64,000 nucleotides of DNA from positions 1 to 64,000 of the forward strand of contig NZ_QTNQ01000007.1 in assembly GCF_018424695.1 (NCBI RefSeq), written 5' to 3'. Below, piece by piece: positions 52,864 to 62,191 of this stretch. This DNA is from Vannielia litorea (GTDB lineage Bacteria > Pseudomonadota > Alphaproteobacteria > Rhodobacterales > Rhodobacteraceae). The stretch's first letter is position 1; each line of letters starts with the position of its first letter. A program made the translations under genes and the position numbers. The notes under the pieces were generated by a model that did no database searches, had not been told where the DNA came from, and worked only from the letters and a program-made list of their open reading frames with translations.

Positions 52864-53750
52864 TTCCAATCGAGGGGGAGCGCCTGCGCTTCGGCAGCCT
52901 GGCGGGCGAAGCGGCGGGTTTGGGAGAAGGCGTCGGGCAGGTCTTCGGCGCCCTCCGGGTCGGTCAGTAGGGCCGCGTTTTCGGCGATGGCCTCGGGGGT
53001 GATCTCGGTGCCCGCGAGGTTGAGGCCGAGGGTTTCGGTAAGCTGCGCACGGGCGAAGACGCCGCCTCCGGCGGCAAGGATGAGCCGGCTCGGGGCGTCT
53101 TCAGACACCAGCCAGAGGAGGCCGGGGGTTATGCATTCGGGGGTCAGCAGGGCGGCGGCATCTTCGGGCAGCAGGCCCTCTGTCATTGCCGTGTGGGCCG
53201 TGGGGGCGAGGCAGTTGACGCGGATGCCGTAACGCGCGCCCTCGAGGTGCAGCGTGTTCATCAGGCCGATCATCCCGGCCTTGGCGGCGGCGTAGTTGGC
53301 CTGCCCGAAGTTTCCGTAGAGCCCGGAGCCGGAGGTGGTGAAGACGACGCGGCCATAGCTCCGCTCGCGGAAGTGCGGCCAGAGGGCGTGGGTGCAGAGG
53401 GCGGAGCCAGTGAGGTGCACGTCGATCACCTTTCGCCAGTCGGCCATGTCCATCTTGGCAAAGCTCTTGTCGCGCAGGAGGCCGGCGTTGTTCACCAGGA
53501 TGTCGACCTGGCCCCATGTGTCCAGCGCGGTTGCGACCATCTCGGCCACGGCGGCCTCGTCGGACACGTCGGTGCGGATGGCGCGCCCGTCGGCCCCCAT
53601 TGCGCCGAAGGCCTGCAGCACCTCGGACCCATCGGCCATATCGGCCACCAGCACCCTGGCGCCGCGCTCGGCGAGGCCCAGCGCGTGGGCGCGGCCCAGC
53701 CCGGCGGCGCCGCCGGTGACGATGGCCACCCTGCCCTCGAAGGAAATCAT
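52860..53750 (-). CDS. SDR family, MFE-2-type hydroxyacyl-CoA dehydrogenase (copy 2)
   Basis: A protein of 296 aa. [46 protein letters not shown] and [19 protein letters not shown] resemble the dehydrogenase domain of peroxisomal multifunctional enzyme 2. Such enzymes oxidise 3-hydroxyacyl-CoA of bulky or branched chains. It directly follows a MaoC hydratase gene, the other half of an MFE-2. Translationally coupled on both sides. Confidence 0.9.
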   Translation of the reverse strand: MISFEGRVAIVTGGAAGLGRAHALGLAERGARVLVADMADGSEVLQAFGAMGADGRAIRTDVSDEAAVAEMVATALDTWGQVDILVNNAGLLRDKSFAKMDMADWRKVIDVHLTGSALCTHALWPHFRERSYGRVVFTTSGSGLYGNFGQANYAAAKAGMIGLMNTLHLEGARYGIRVNCLAPTAHTAMTEGLLPEDAAALLTPECITPGLLWLVSEDAPSRLILAAGGGVFARAQLTETLGLNLAGTEITPEAIAENAALLTDPEGAEDLPDAFSQTRRFARQAAEAQALPLDWK

Positions 53751-54202
53751 GCGGCCTCCAGGTATTTCTTGTTGAGCCAGCGGGCAGCGACCACCGGCTT
53801 AGCCTCCCCTTCGGCTTCCATCGTCACGTCCCATGCCAGCATCACGTCGCCGGGGCGCTTCTCGACCAGCTCGGCGAGGGTGAAACGGGCGCGGATGCGG
53901 GCGCCGGAGGGCACGGGGGCGAGAAAGCGGATGCGGTCGAAGCCGTAGTTGATGCCCATGGTCTGGCCCTCGACCTGCGGCTGGGCATCATAGGCCATGG
54001 CAGAGAGGAAGGAGAGGGTGAGAAAGCCGTGGGCGATGGTGGTGCCGAAGGGGGTTTCGGCGGCGCGCTCGGGGTCGGTGTGGATATATTGGTGGTCTTC
54101 GGTGAGGTCGGCGAAGCTGTTTATCAACGGCTGGTCGATGGTGAACCAGCGGCTGACGCCCAGCTCTTCGCCGATGCGGGATTTCAGCTCCTCCAGCTTC
54201 AC
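53747..54202 (-). CDS. MaoC family dehydratase
   Basis: A protein of 151 aa with a hotdog fold. The (R)-specific hydratase motif is visible: LTEDHQYIHTDPERAAETPF, containing the catalytic Asp and His, then GTTIAHGFLTLSFLSAMAYD. It should hydrate enoyl-CoA in the beta-oxidation of the imported acid, feeding the neighbouring SDR. Overlaps flanking genes by 4 bp. Confidence 0.93.
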   Translation of the reverse strand: MKLEELKSRIGEELGVSRWFTIDQPLINSFADLTEDHQYIHTDPERAAETPFGTTIAHGFLTLSFLSAMAYDAQPQVEGQTMGINYGFDRIRFLAPVPSGARIRARFTLAELVEKRPGDVMLAWDVTMEAEGEAKPVVAARWLNKKYLEAA

Positions 54203-55020
54203 GGCTTGCCCTCGGCGAAGATGTCGGGGCCGGTCTGCACGTTGATGCCGCCGGAGACGGGCAGGATGGCGCCGGTCACGTAGCCGCCGCCGGGGCCGCA
54301 GAGGTAGAGCAGGGCGGCGGCGATATCCTCGGGCCTGCCGACCCGACCGAGGGGAACTTGGGCACCCACCCTGCGCCGCATGTCTTCATCGCCGGTGGCG
54401 AAGGACGTCATCTTGCTGACGAAGGGGCCGGGGGCGAGGGCGTTGACGGTGATCCTGTCCGCCGCAAGCTCCTTGGCAAGGATCTTCGTCAGGTGGTGCA
54501 CGGCGGCCTTGGAGGCGGCATAGGAATAGGCGTCATCCCCCATCGGCACCTCCCCCATGACCGAGCCGGTATTGACCACGCGTGCGGGGCTTTCATCAGT
54601 GGCGGCGGCGCGCAGGAGCGGCAACAGCGTGCGGGTGAGTTCGAAGAGACCGGCGACGTTGAGGCTCATCACCTTGTCCCATGCGGCGTGGGGGAAGTCT
54701 GCCAGAGGGGCGCCCCAGCTGCGGCCTGCGTTGTTGAAGAGGATGTCGAGGTGGTCGGTGCGGGCGCGCACCGCCCCCGCGAGCGCATCGACGCCTTCGG
54801 CGGTGCTCACATCACCAGCGAAGCCCTCGGCCGTGCCATCCGCGCCCAGTGCGTTGAGCTGGTCCGCCACCGCCTCGCAAGCATCGCCCCGCCGCGAGGC
54901 AAGCAGCACGCGGGCCCCGGCGCGCACGAGCCCTTCGGCGGCCATTTCGCCGATGCCGGATGAGCCGCCCGTCACCAGCGCCACCTTGCCGGTGAGGTCG
55001 AAGAGCTTGCGCGCGTCCAT
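54199..55020 (-). CDS. Short-chain dehydrogenase/reductase (copy 3)
   Basis: A protein of 273 aa. TGGSSGIGEMAAEGL, NNAG in ILFNNAGRSWGAP, Ser in VNTGSVMGEV and YAASKAAVHHL are the classical motifs; ASRRGDACEAVADQL suggests NADP preference through the Arg pair. ATG at 55020 is chosen since the SDR fold begins at once; the open frame upstream lies in the divergent promoter. First gene of the ten-gene minus-strand operon. Confidence 0.91.
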   Translation of the reverse strand: MDARKLFDLTGKVALVTGGSSGIGEMAAEGLVRAGARVLLASRRGDACEAVADQLNALGADGTAEGFAGDVSTAEGVDALAGAVRARTDHLDILFNNAGRSWGAPLADFPHAAWDKVMSLNVAGLFELTRTLLPLLRAAATDESPARVVNTGSVMGEVPMGDDAYSYAASKAAVHHLTKILAKELAADRITVNALAPGPFVSKMTSFATGDEDMRRRVGAQVPLGRVGRPEDIAAALLYLCGPGGGYVTGAILPVSGGINVQTGPDIFAEGKP

Positions 55021-55063
55021 GCTGTCCTCCGCTGGCGCGCCTCCCCGCGCGCCGGTTTCGCAA

Positions 55064-55082
55064 TGCAGAATACAATTCCGCA
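55064..55082. promoter_or_regulatory. IclR-type operator, site B
   Basis: TGCAGAATACAATTCCGCA, a palindrome of TGC-n-GAAT / ATTC-n-GCA around ACA, in the 115-bp gap between two divergent SDR genes. The right arm CAATTCCGCA is identical to that of site A at 39104, and an extra half site TTTCGCA lies at 55056-55062. A -35-like TTGACA follows at 55089, so bound protein could affect the plus-strand promoter. Confidence 0.68.
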
Positions 55083-55135
55083 CATGCTTGACAAGCCCGG
55101 TCGCCCTGCCTCTGATCTGCGGCAGGGAGGACGAC

Positions 55136-55894
55136 ATGAGCGATCTGTTTGATCTGACAGGAAAGGTGGCGCTTGTCACCGGCTCGACGCGCGGGATTGG
55201 CCGGGCGATTGCCGAGGCGATGGCGGCGCGGGGGGCGAAGGTGGTGATCTCGTCGCGCAAGGCCGAGGCCTGCGCGGCGGTGGCGGGCGAGATTGGCCCG
55301 GCGGCGGTGCCGATGGCCTGCAATGTATCGGATGACCGGGCGATTGCGCGGCTGTTGGAGCAGGTGGAGGCCGAGTTGGGAGGCGTGGACATTCTGGTCT
55401 GCAATGCCGCCGTGAACCCTTATATGGGCCCGTTTCTCGACACGCCGGATGACGCTTTCGACAAGACCATCGCGGTGAACATCCGGGCCAACATGCGGCT
55501 CTGCAAGGGCGTGGTGCCCGGGATGCAGGCGAAGGGCGGCGGGGCGATTGTGATCGTCAGCTCGATTGCGGCTTTCAAGGGCTCGGAGCATCTGGGGATT
55601 TACGCGGTGACGAAGGCTGCCGATACGCAGATCGTGCGCAATCTGGCGGTGGCCTATGGGGCCGACAACATCCGGGTGAACGGGATTGCGCCCGCAGTGG
55701 TGAAGACGGATTTCGCCCGCGCGCTCTATGAAGACCCGGCGCGGGCGAAGCAGGTGGCGGAGAGCTATGCGCTGAAGCGGCTGGGGGAGCCGGAGGATAT
55801 TGCCGGGGTGGCGGTGATGCTGGCCGCGCCTGCGGGGGCGTGGATGACGGGGCAGACGATTATCGTGGATGGCGGCTGGTCGGCGATGGGGTGA
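55136..55894 (+). CDS. Short-chain dehydrogenase/reductase (copy 4)
   Basis: A protein of 252 aa. TGSTRGIGRAIAEAMAARGA, CNAAVNPYMG, VSSIAAFKG and YAVTKAADTQIV carry the SDR cofactor, Asn, Ser and Tyr-Lys motifs. DGGWSAMG is the typical C-terminus. Similar in sequence to copy 3 but divergently transcribed from it, so perhaps an old duplication. The start has GGGAGGA upstream. Probably controlled through IclR site B. Confidence 0.93.
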   Translation: MSDLFDLTGKVALVTGSTRGIGRAIAEAMAARGAKVVISSRKAEACAAVAGEIGPAAVPMACNVSDDRAIARLLEQVEAELGGVDILVCNAAVNPYMGPFLDTPDDAFDKTIAVNIRANMRLCKGVVPGMQAKGGGAIVIVSSIAAFKGSEHLGIYAVTKAADTQIVRNLAVAYGADNIRVNGIAPAVVKTDFARALYEDPARAKQVAESYALKRLGEPEDIAGVAVMLAAPAGAWMTGQTIIVDGGWSAMG

Positions 55895-55898
55895 GCGG

Positions 55899-55934
55899 CG
55901 CGTTGCACGCAGCTTCAACGACCCGCACAACGCG
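55899..55934. repeat. Inverted repeat after SDR copy 4
   Basis: CGCGTTG (55899-55905) and CAACGCG (55928-55934), perfect 7-bp arms with a 22-nt loop, beginning 5 bp after the SDR stop. It could be a terminator stem or the outer part of the larger repeat element that follows. Confidence 0.45.
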
Positions 55935-55940
55935 TCGCGA

Positions 55941-56067
55941 CTGCGCCATGCCCGACCTCCCCCGGGAGGGCATTGGTCGTCCGGCCCGAAGCGCGGGCGA
56001 CGCCGGGGCTTTTTAGCGGGGACGGTGCGCTTTCGTCACCGCCCTCCCGAGGTCGGGCATGGCGCAG
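55941..56067. repeat. 127-bp palindromic intergenic element
   Basis: A left arm of 31 bp (55941-55971, starting CTGCGCCATGCCCGACCTC) and a right arm of 27 bp (56041-56067, ending GAGGTCGGGCATGGCGCAG) are reverse complements apart from a 4-base insertion in the left arm. The interior holds smaller hairpins such as GGTG...CACC around 56012-56038. No coding frame fits. It looks like a dispersed intergenic repeat (REP/MITE type); other copies would need a genome search. Confidence 0.6.
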
Positions 56068-56161
56068 CCCCACCGCTTCGGAGCGGTTGCAGGCAACGGG
56101 GCTTGGCGCCTAGGCTGAAATCAAACGCGGCGGGGAGGCCGTGAAACAGGGAGGAGCGGCC

Positions 56162-57775
56162 ATGGAAGGCCTGATGATGCACCGTCCGCTGCGGATTGCG
56201 GATATTCTGGCCCATGCGGCGCAGGTCTTTCCCGATGAGGGGATCGTCTCGGCCCGCACCGAGGGCGACATTCACCGGCAGAGCTATACACAGACCGCGG
56301 CCCGCGTGGCGCAGCTTGCGCATGGGCTCATTGCAGCCGGTGTCAAACCCGGCGACCGCGTGGCGACGCTGGCGTGGAACGGCTATCGGCATTTCGAGCT
56401 TTACTACGCGATCAGCGGCATCGGAGCCGTCTGCCACACCATCAACCCGCGGCTTTCGGCGGAGCAGATGGGCTATATCGTGGGTCACGCCGAGGACAGT
56501 TTGCTGTTCTTCGACACAACTTTCCTGCCGATCATCGAGGGCCTCGCGCCGCACTTTCCTCCGGGCCTGCGCTATGTGGCCATGGTGGACGAGGACAAGC
56601 AGCCCGAGAGCATGGTGGAGTTGCTGAACTACGAGGCGATGCTGGCTGGTCAGCCGGAATGCTACGATTGGCCGGAGTTCGACGAAAACACCGCCGCCGC
56701 GCTTTGCTACACCTCGGGCACCACAGGCAACCCCAAGGGCACGCTCTACTCGCACCGCTCCACGGTGCTGCATGCGCTCTGCACCGCGATCAGCCTGCCC
56801 AAGGTTCTGCGCGAGGGCAGCCGGATTTTGCCGGTGGTGCCGCTCTTTCACGTCAACGCATGGGGCCTGCCTTACTCGGCCCCGCTCACCGGCGCCTCGC
56901 TTATCATGCCCGGTCCGGGGCTGGACGGGCCTTCGCTGTTCAAGCTGATGGACGCCGAGAAGGTCTACTCGGCCTGGGGTGTGCCGACGGTCTGGCTGGG
57001 TCTGCAACAGGAGATCTCCGCGCAGGGGCGGCTGACAGAGGGGTTCGGCCACCTTGTGGTGGGTGGCTCCGCCGCGCCACGGGCGATGATCGAGGCCTTC
57101 GAGAACAAGGGCGTGGATGTGTGCCACGCCTGGGGAATGACCGAGATGAGCCCGATCGGCACGGTGGGCAACCTGCCCCCGTCCATGGCGGATGCACCGC
57201 TTTCGGAGAAGCTCGACATCAAGCAGAAGCAGGGGCGGCGGGCCTTTGGCGTGGATATGAAGCTCGTCGGAGAGGATGGCAGCCCGCAGCCGCAGGACGG
57301 CACGGCGGAGGGCGAGCTGTTTGTGCGGGGCAACACCATCGCAGCGGGCTATTACAACAACGCCGAGGCCAGCACGGCGGCAATCGACGGCGACGGCTGG
57401 TTCAGCACCGGGGATATCGCGAAGATCACGCCCGACGGGCTGCTCTCGATCACCGACCGGAGCAAGGACCTCATCAAGTCGGGCGGCGAGTGGATATCCT
57501 CCATCGACATGGAGAATGTGGTGATGGGTCACCCGGGCGTGGCCAATTGCGCTGCCATCGCCGTGCCGCACGAAAAATGGGGCGAGCGGCCGATGCTGGT
57601 GGTGGTGCCCAAGGGCGAGGCCCCTGCCCCCGAAGCGCTGCGCGACGTGCTGGCGCCGCATTTCGCCAGCTGGCAGTTGCCCGACGAAATTCTCTTCGTC
57701 GAGGAGCTGCCGCTGACGGCGACAGGCAAGGTCTCCAAGCTCACGCTGCGCCGAAAATATGCGAGCGCGGAATGA
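56162..57775 (+). CDS. AMP-forming acyl-CoA ligase (copy 2)
   Basis: A protein of 537 aa of the ANL superfamily: [20 protein letters not shown] (P-loop), [15 protein letters not shown] (A5), [20 protein letters not shown] (A7), and [20 protein letters not shown] with the final [15 protein letters not shown] lysine. The pattern fits medium/long-chain fatty acyl-CoA ligases of the DmdB/AlkK-like group. ATG at 56162 is preferred: GGGAGGAG upstream, against a GTG seven codons earlier. Separated from SDR copy 4 by the palindromic element, so co-transcription is uncertain. Confidence 0.94.
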   Translation: MEGLMMHRPLRIADILAHAAQVFPDEGIVSARTEGDIHRQSYTQTAARVAQLAHGLIAAGVKPGDRVATLAWNGYRHFELYYAISGIGAVCHTINPRLSAEQMGYIVGHAEDSLLFFDTTFLPIIEGLAPHFPPGLRYVAMVDEDKQPESMVELLNYEAMLAGQPECYDWPEFDENTAAALCYTSGTTGNPKGTLYSHRSTVLHALCTAISLPKVLREGSRILPVVPLFHVNAWGLPYSAPLTGASLIMPGPGLDGPSLFKLMDAEKVYSAWGVPTVWLGLQQEISAQGRLTEGFGHLVVGGSAAPRAMIEAFENKGVDVCHAWGMTEMSPIGTVGNLPPSMADAPLSEKLDIKQKQGRRAFGVDMKLVGEDGSPQPQDGTAEGELFVRGNTIAAGYYNNAEASTAAIDGDGWFSTGDIAKITPDGLLSITDRSKDLIKSGGEWISSIDMENVVMGHPGVANCAAIAVPHEKWGERPMLVVVPKGEAPAPEALRDVLAPHFASWQLPDEILFVEELPLTATGKVSKLTLRRKYASAE

Positions 57776-57861
57776 CCTCTGCGTGAAAAAACGCACAAAG
57801 CTCTTGGGTTTTCAGCCTGTTTTGGGCACATTCGCGGAAAATCGCCCAAGGTTCGAGTGAC

Positions 57862-58494
57862 ATGAAAAGAAGAGACTTCCTTGCCGGCAGCGCCGCGCTG
57901 ACGGCTGGCTTTGTGGCCGGAGCCCCGGCCCTGGCCTATGACGAAACCCTCAAGCCCTATGGGCTGCCGGTGCATTTGCTTCCGCATTATGTGAATGTTT
58001 CCAAGGACTTGGCCCCGCAGGAGATTCACGTGAGCCCGAGCCGCTTTGCGCTCTTCCTTACGCTGGGGGGCGGTCGCGCCATTCGTTACACCTGCGGTAT
58101 TGGCCGCCCTGGGCTTTATGAGCCCGGCACCTTCTTTGTGGGCGCGCGCAAGCAGTGGCCGGCGTGGACGCCGACACCCGAGATGATCGAGCGTGATCCG
58201 GCCTCCTACAAGAAATTCGAAGACGGCATGCCCGGCGGCCCGAACAACCCGCTTGGCGCCCGCGCGATCTACCTTTTCAAGCCGCAGATCGGAGACACAT
58301 TCTTGCGGATTCACGGCACCAACGACCCGCGCACCATTGGCAAGCGCGTGTCCAACGGTTGCGCGCGTCTGGTCAACAACCAGATCGTCCACCTCTACCG
58401 CCGCACGCCGATGAACGCGAAGGTGGTGCTCTACCCGGCCGCCGAGAATGGCGGTGTTGATCTTTCAACGGAGCCGCAGGTAACGCGAAGCTGA
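57862..58494 (+). CDS. L,D-transpeptidase (YkuD) with Tat-type signal
   Basis: A protein of 210 aa. The N-terminus MKRRDFLAGSAALTAGFVAG APALA has a twin-arginine motif followed by a hydrophobic stretch and Ala-x-Ala cleavage site. The YkuD catalytic domain has FLRIHGTNDPRTIGKRVSNG CARL: His and the nucleophile Cys are present, with SNGCAR in place of the common SHGCIR. It should make L,D cross-links in peptidoglycan or attach proteins to it, in the periplasm. Stands alone between the ligase and a GC-rich hairpin. Confidence 0.91.
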   Translation: MKRRDFLAGSAALTAGFVAGAPALAYDETLKPYGLPVHLLPHYVNVSKDLAPQEIHVSPSRFALFLTLGGGRAIRYTCGIGRPGLYEPGTFFVGARKQWPAWTPTPEMIERDPASYKKFEDGMPGGPNNPLGARAIYLFKPQIGDTFLRIHGTNDPRTIGKRVSNGCARLVNNQIVHLYRRTPMNAKVVLYPAAENGGVDLSTEPQVTRS

Positions 58495-58841
58495 GCTTGC
58501 CGCAACAGGCTGGCACACGCCCGCACCCTCCCCGAGGGGCGGGCGCGTTGCCGTTATGAGGGCCCTTACAGGCCTTTCGCGGAATCCACCTCTTCAAAGG
58601 GCGACGTCTGGTTTTGACGAAAGCACGTGTCGCGCTTCGGTGGCGATGGCGAGTTCTACCGCTTGAGTTTCACGAGCCTGCCCATCCGGCACAACGAAAC
58701 GTCGGCCCGCCCCCCGCCATCGCAGCCGTGGCCCCGTGGCCGTTCAATGACATTGGCGAGCAGCCAGCCTGCACTCCAGGGGGCTTGCGCCGTGTGCAGT
58801 GTTAGGGGCTCCGACCGCAAAGGCCGAGGCTGCGCTGTGCT
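58495..58841. other. Intergenic region between convergent genes, no gene seen
   Basis: A 347-bp gap between the L,D-transpeptidase and the RTX protein gene, which converge. I see a strong hairpin near its left end (58518-58545) and no frame with convincing codon bias; the remaining short frames have no ribosome site or recognisable product. It may simply contain the 3' ends of both transcripts. Confidence 0.5.
58518..58545. terminator. GC-rich hairpin after L,D-transpeptidase gene
   Basis: GCCCGC (58519-58524) pairs with GCGGGC (58539-58544), and CCCTC (58526-58530) with GAGGG (58534-58538), with a single bulged A and a 3-base loop. It starts 24 bp after the stop codon. No T-run follows, so it may act as a weak or Rho-assisted terminator. 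Confidence 0.55.
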
Positions 58842-61601
58842 TCAGGTCGCGGGGGAATGCGTGAAGGTCACCATCATGACCTCGAACGGAAGCAGCCCGA
58901 ACTCCAGCTCGGTTCCATCGAATGTGTAGTCGGTCAACTCGGCACGAACGTCGTGCTCGTTCAGGTAGTAGGGGCGGCCGTCAATCAGCACGTAGTCGGA
59001 CTCCGTGAAGCCGGAGCCATAGACGAAGTGCACGCCGTCCGAGCTGATCGGCGAGCGATCCATTCCGATCTTCACGCCGGAGACATCGGCCGCCTCGGGC
59101 ACAAACTCCGAAAAGTCGATGTCGAGGTCCATTTCCTCCGGCACGCGCGAGATCACGAAGACCACCGTCTTGTCGTCATCCTGCCAGACGTTGATCTCAA
59201 CCGCGCCATCATCACCGGCGAACTCGGCCTCCATCAGTTCCATTCCGATGAGCGTGTCTTCCATGAGGTCGAAGGTGGCGCCACGGATGGTGCTGACAAT
59301 GCGCCCCTCGTCGTCGAGGATCGGCTCGGCGCGTGGCCCGCCCACGAGGTCGCTATCGGTGTTGTGCTGAGCGGGCCAGACGTGGGCCGCGTCGGCGCCA
59401 AGCTCTTGCAGGTTCTCGAACTGCTCGACCATCACACCTCCGGAGCGGATGCCGCTCTCCTCATAGTTGCTGGTCCGGACGTTCCACTCCGTAACCCAGA
59501 GGTCGAGTTCCTTGTCGAAGGCCTCATCCCACACCCGGTATTCCTGGGCGATGTAGTTTGTTTCCGCTGCATTGTCGGCGAAGATGAGGTCGTCCTGGCG
59601 GTAGTAGTAATGCTCGATGACGCCGTCGATGGCATCGCGGGCGCCATCCTCGAGGCCGTCGATGATCGCCTGGTTGGCCGCTTCCAGGCGCACCGACCAG
59701 GGCCGATCATCCCGGCTGGTGTGAAAATCGGAGCCGGTGTTGGGCACGCCCATCTGAACGAGGATGTCCGGCTGTGCGTCGTCGGTCAGCCCGCCTGCGG
59801 CAAAGCCGTCGGCCAGGGCGTTTGCGGCAATGTTGGCCTTGGCCCCATACTCGGCTTCGCCCATGTAGCCCCAGTATTCATTGCCGATCTCTACCGCTTC
59901 GACAACGTCACCATACTCTTCTGCGATCGCCGTGGCCCAGGCTTCGATCTCATCTCCGAACGCTTCGTAATCTTCCAGCGTCAGAAACTTGGTTGGGATG
60001 ACGAGCGTCACCTGGCGGGCGTCGGAAAAATCTCCGTCCCCGTCGGGGTCACGCGCCCAGTCCAGAAAGTCGGTGAGCTCAGGTCGCAGCTCGGGCATGC
60101 CGTTCTGACCGGGCGACATCTCGACGACATTCAGAAAGTTCTCGCCGTCCACGGCCATCTCATTGCCGTCACCGCGCCCGGCCGGGAAGCGAAGGAGCTC
60201 TACACCCAGCTCGTCTATGGCGCTCATGAAGGTTTCGAGCGCCGCGCCGCCCTCGGTGTTGATGTTGAAGACGGCGTTGCCACCGAACAGTTGGTCGGTG
60301 ACGACTTCGCCCGTTTCCTCGAGCGATTGCAGGGTCAGGTCGAGCTCCAGCGTCTCGTCGGATGGTTGGGAGGGCTGTTGCACGCCCGGCAGTGGCAGCG
60401 GCTGTTCGGGCTTTGCCACGCTGTCGGTTGCGAAATTTCCAACCCAGGTGGAGGTCGCGCCAAGCTCGTCGGGGTCGATGTCGAGCACCACGCCCACCGT
60501 CACGCCCTCGTAGATAAGGGCGGCGCCCGGGCCGTCTTCGTAGCGGCCCACCACAAGGTTTTTGGCGACCTCCGCCGCGGAGAGCGGGTCGCCCCCCGGC
60601 GCCACCAGCGTGATGGTCTCGGGCAGGCCATCTTCCGACGCCAGCTCGTATCCGTGGATCATGACCGGGTCGCCTCCCTCGGGCGGCGGAACGACGATCT
60701 CGTAGCTGTCGCGCCCTTCGAGGCCGATCAGCAGATCGCCCTCGTCGCCGCGCAGCGTATCCCAGCCTTCTCCGCCGATGAGGATATCGGCCATCGCGGG
60801 ATCGTTGCCCGCATCAGGGGCTTCGAGATAATCGTCGCCGGCCCGCCCGTCGATGATATCCGCCCCACCCCACCCACGGATCACGTCATCCTGCGGCGTG
60901 CTTTGCAGATTGTCGTTGCCGGTGGTGCCGCGGAAGATTTCGCCCTCGCCGGTCGCCTCTTCATGGTGAGGTTGAAAGTTGCCCAGCCAGGACGTGTTGT
61001 AGAACAGGTCTCGGGCTTCCTGGTTCTCGAAGACGGCCACGACCTCGCCCTGCACGTAGAAGGCGGCACCCGCGCCACCGGGCAAATCGCCGATCCCTGC
61101 GGCCAGGCTGCCGTCGAAGAAGGCCTCACGCGGAATGACCGCGCCGTTCTCATCGACGAAGATGACCCTGTCGGCATCCTCGATGTCGCTCTCGGCGGAG
61201 AAATCCAGATCTGTAATGACGACGGGGCCATCCGCGCCCGCCGTGATCGGCACGTAGATCCGATCACCGCCCTCGCCTCCGGTGACGGTATCGCCGCTGT
61301 CGGCCCAGATCCGGTCGTCCCCTTCCCCGCCGAAGATCGTGTCGCCACCGTCCGGCACGTCATCGAGGGCAGAGAGCAGATCCGGCCCCGGGCCGCCGGT
61401 GAGCGTTTCCGCCTCACCGCTGTCGTCCTTTTCCAGCAAGGGATGCGTGTCTTCGGCTGCGGCGCCCACGTCGACCACATCCGTCGGTTCTTCCGGATCC
61501 TTCACCGGCTCCCGGTCGCCGTCATCATCGGAACTGCTGCTGCCGCCCCCGACTGCCAGCCCCAGGAAACCTATCAATAGTGCAATCAGACCTGCCGACA
61601 T
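58842..61601 (-). CDS. RTX-repeat protein with clan GH-A-like glycosidase domain
   Basis: A protein of 919 aa. Starts MSAGLIALLIGFLGLAVGGG, a hydrophobic helix, then an acidic linker. Nonapeptide RTX calcium-binding repeats follow in two blocks (about residues 70-115 with GGEGDDRIWADSG, and 235-310 with GGADIIDGRAGDDYLE). From about residue 430 a barrel-like domain begins: LFGGNAVFNINTEGG, then AVEIGNEYWGYMG with Glu575 as likely acid/base and LWVTEWNVRTSNYE with Glu705 as likely nucleophile, as in GH39/GH51/GH79-type families. The N-terminal helix and repeats suggest surface anchoring or type I export. No transporter genes adjacent. Start at 61601 rather than 61661 because the helix begins there. 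Confidence 0.8.
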   Translation of the reverse strand: MSAGLIALLIGFLGLAVGGGSSSSDDDGDREPVKDPEEPTDVVDVGAAAEDTHPLLEKDDSGEAETLTGGPGPDLLSALDDVPDGGDTIFGGEGDDRIWADSGDTVTGGEGGDRIYVPITAGADGPVVITDLDFSAESDIEDADRVIFVDENGAVIPREAFFDGSLAAGIGDLPGGAGAAFYVQGEVVAVFENQEARDLFYNTSWLGNFQPHHEEATGEGEIFRGTTGNDNLQSTPQDDVIRGWGGADIIDGRAGDDYLEAPDAGNDPAMADILIGGEGWDTLRGDEGDLLIGLEGRDSYEIVVPPPEGGDPVMIHGYELASEDGLPETITLVAPGGDPLSAAEVAKNLVVGRYEDGPGAALIYEGVTVGVVLDIDPDELGATSTWVGNFATDSVAKPEQPLPLPGVQQPSQPSDETLELDLTLQSLEETGEVVTDQLFGGNAVFNINTEGGAALETFMSAIDELGVELLRFPAGRGDGNEMAVDGENFLNVVEMSPGQNGMPELRPELTDFLDWARDPDGDGDFSDARQVTLVIPTKFLTLEDYEAFGDEIEAWATAIAEEYGDVVEAVEIGNEYWGYMGEAEYGAKANIAANALADGFAAGGLTDDAQPDILVQMGVPNTGSDFHTSRDDRPWSVRLEAANQAIIDGLEDGARDAIDGVIEHYYYRQDDLIFADNAAETNYIAQEYRVWDEAFDKELDLWVTEWNVRTSNYEESGIRSGGVMVEQFENLQELGADAAHVWPAQHNTDSDLVGGPRAEPILDDEGRIVSTIRGATFDLMEDTLIGMELMEAEFAGDDGAVEINVWQDDDKTVVFVISRVPEEMDLDIDFSEFVPEAADVSGVKIGMDRSPISSDGVHFVYGSGFTESDYVLIDGRPYYLNEHDVRAELTDYTFDGTELEFGLLPFEVMMVTFTHSPAT

Positions 61602-61872
61602 CCTGTGCGCCCCCACGCAACAATGCCTCTGAAGCGCAGAAACAGCCCGGCGCGCAATCAAGCGTAACTATTTGACCGGAAACAATGAGGCCGGGAGGCC
61701 CTCACTGTCTCTGGAGCGACGAGTTTCTCCGCCCGGAGAACAGGCTTTTTGTTTTCCGAAGTTCAGGACGCGCTTGGAAGCGTACCCTTGGCGCGGTCGG
61801 TGAAACGGGATCACCTGACGAGTCATTGGAGATCGCCCGACGCGGGCGGCGCAGATCACCGAAACGGCGAGC

Positions 61873-61962
61873 TGGCGGAAGCGGTGGGATTCGAACCCAC
61901 GAACGAGTTTCCCCGTTGCTGGTTTTCAAGACCAGTGCCTTCAACCACTCGGCCACGCTTCC
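61873..61962 (-). tRNA. tRNA-Ser (anticodon TGA), CCA encoded
   Basis: A 90-nt class II tRNA on the minus strand. Acceptor GGAAGCG pairs with CGCTTCC, followed by discriminator G and CCA. D arm contains TGGCCGAGTGGTTGAAGGC, the anticodon loop CTTGAAA lies between CTGGT and ACCAG, the long variable arm is CAACGGGGAAACTCGTTCG-like, and the T arm contains GGTTCGAATCC. Anticodon TGA reads UCA-type serine codons. Confidence 0.96.
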
Positions 61963-62191
61963 GCTTGGCCCGCCTGCGCGCTGCGGTTCGGGCCGCGGCC
62001 CAGAAACCCCGGTGGCGCGAAAAAGGCAACACCCCTCACGCCGATTTTTGGTGCAGCCCCTCAAGGCGGGTTTGCATGAGCCGCACACCTATGTATTGTG
62101 ACACCTGAGAGCAGTTCAGCCGGGCAAACCGGCGGCAAACAATGCCACGGCGGGCAAAGACCCGACCAAAAGGCGGACAAAGGGGCGAAGC

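Noticed and set aside
54557-55135. 193-residue N-terminal extension of SDR copy 4
   Set aside because: Covers the divergent SDR gene on the other strand and the promoter gap; the true start has a good ribosome site at 55136.
58857-61580. 907-codon plus-strand frame opposite the RTX protein
   Set aside because: Despite its length it is the mirror of a gene with clear RTX repeats and active-site motifs; no signal, domain or ribosome site supports it.
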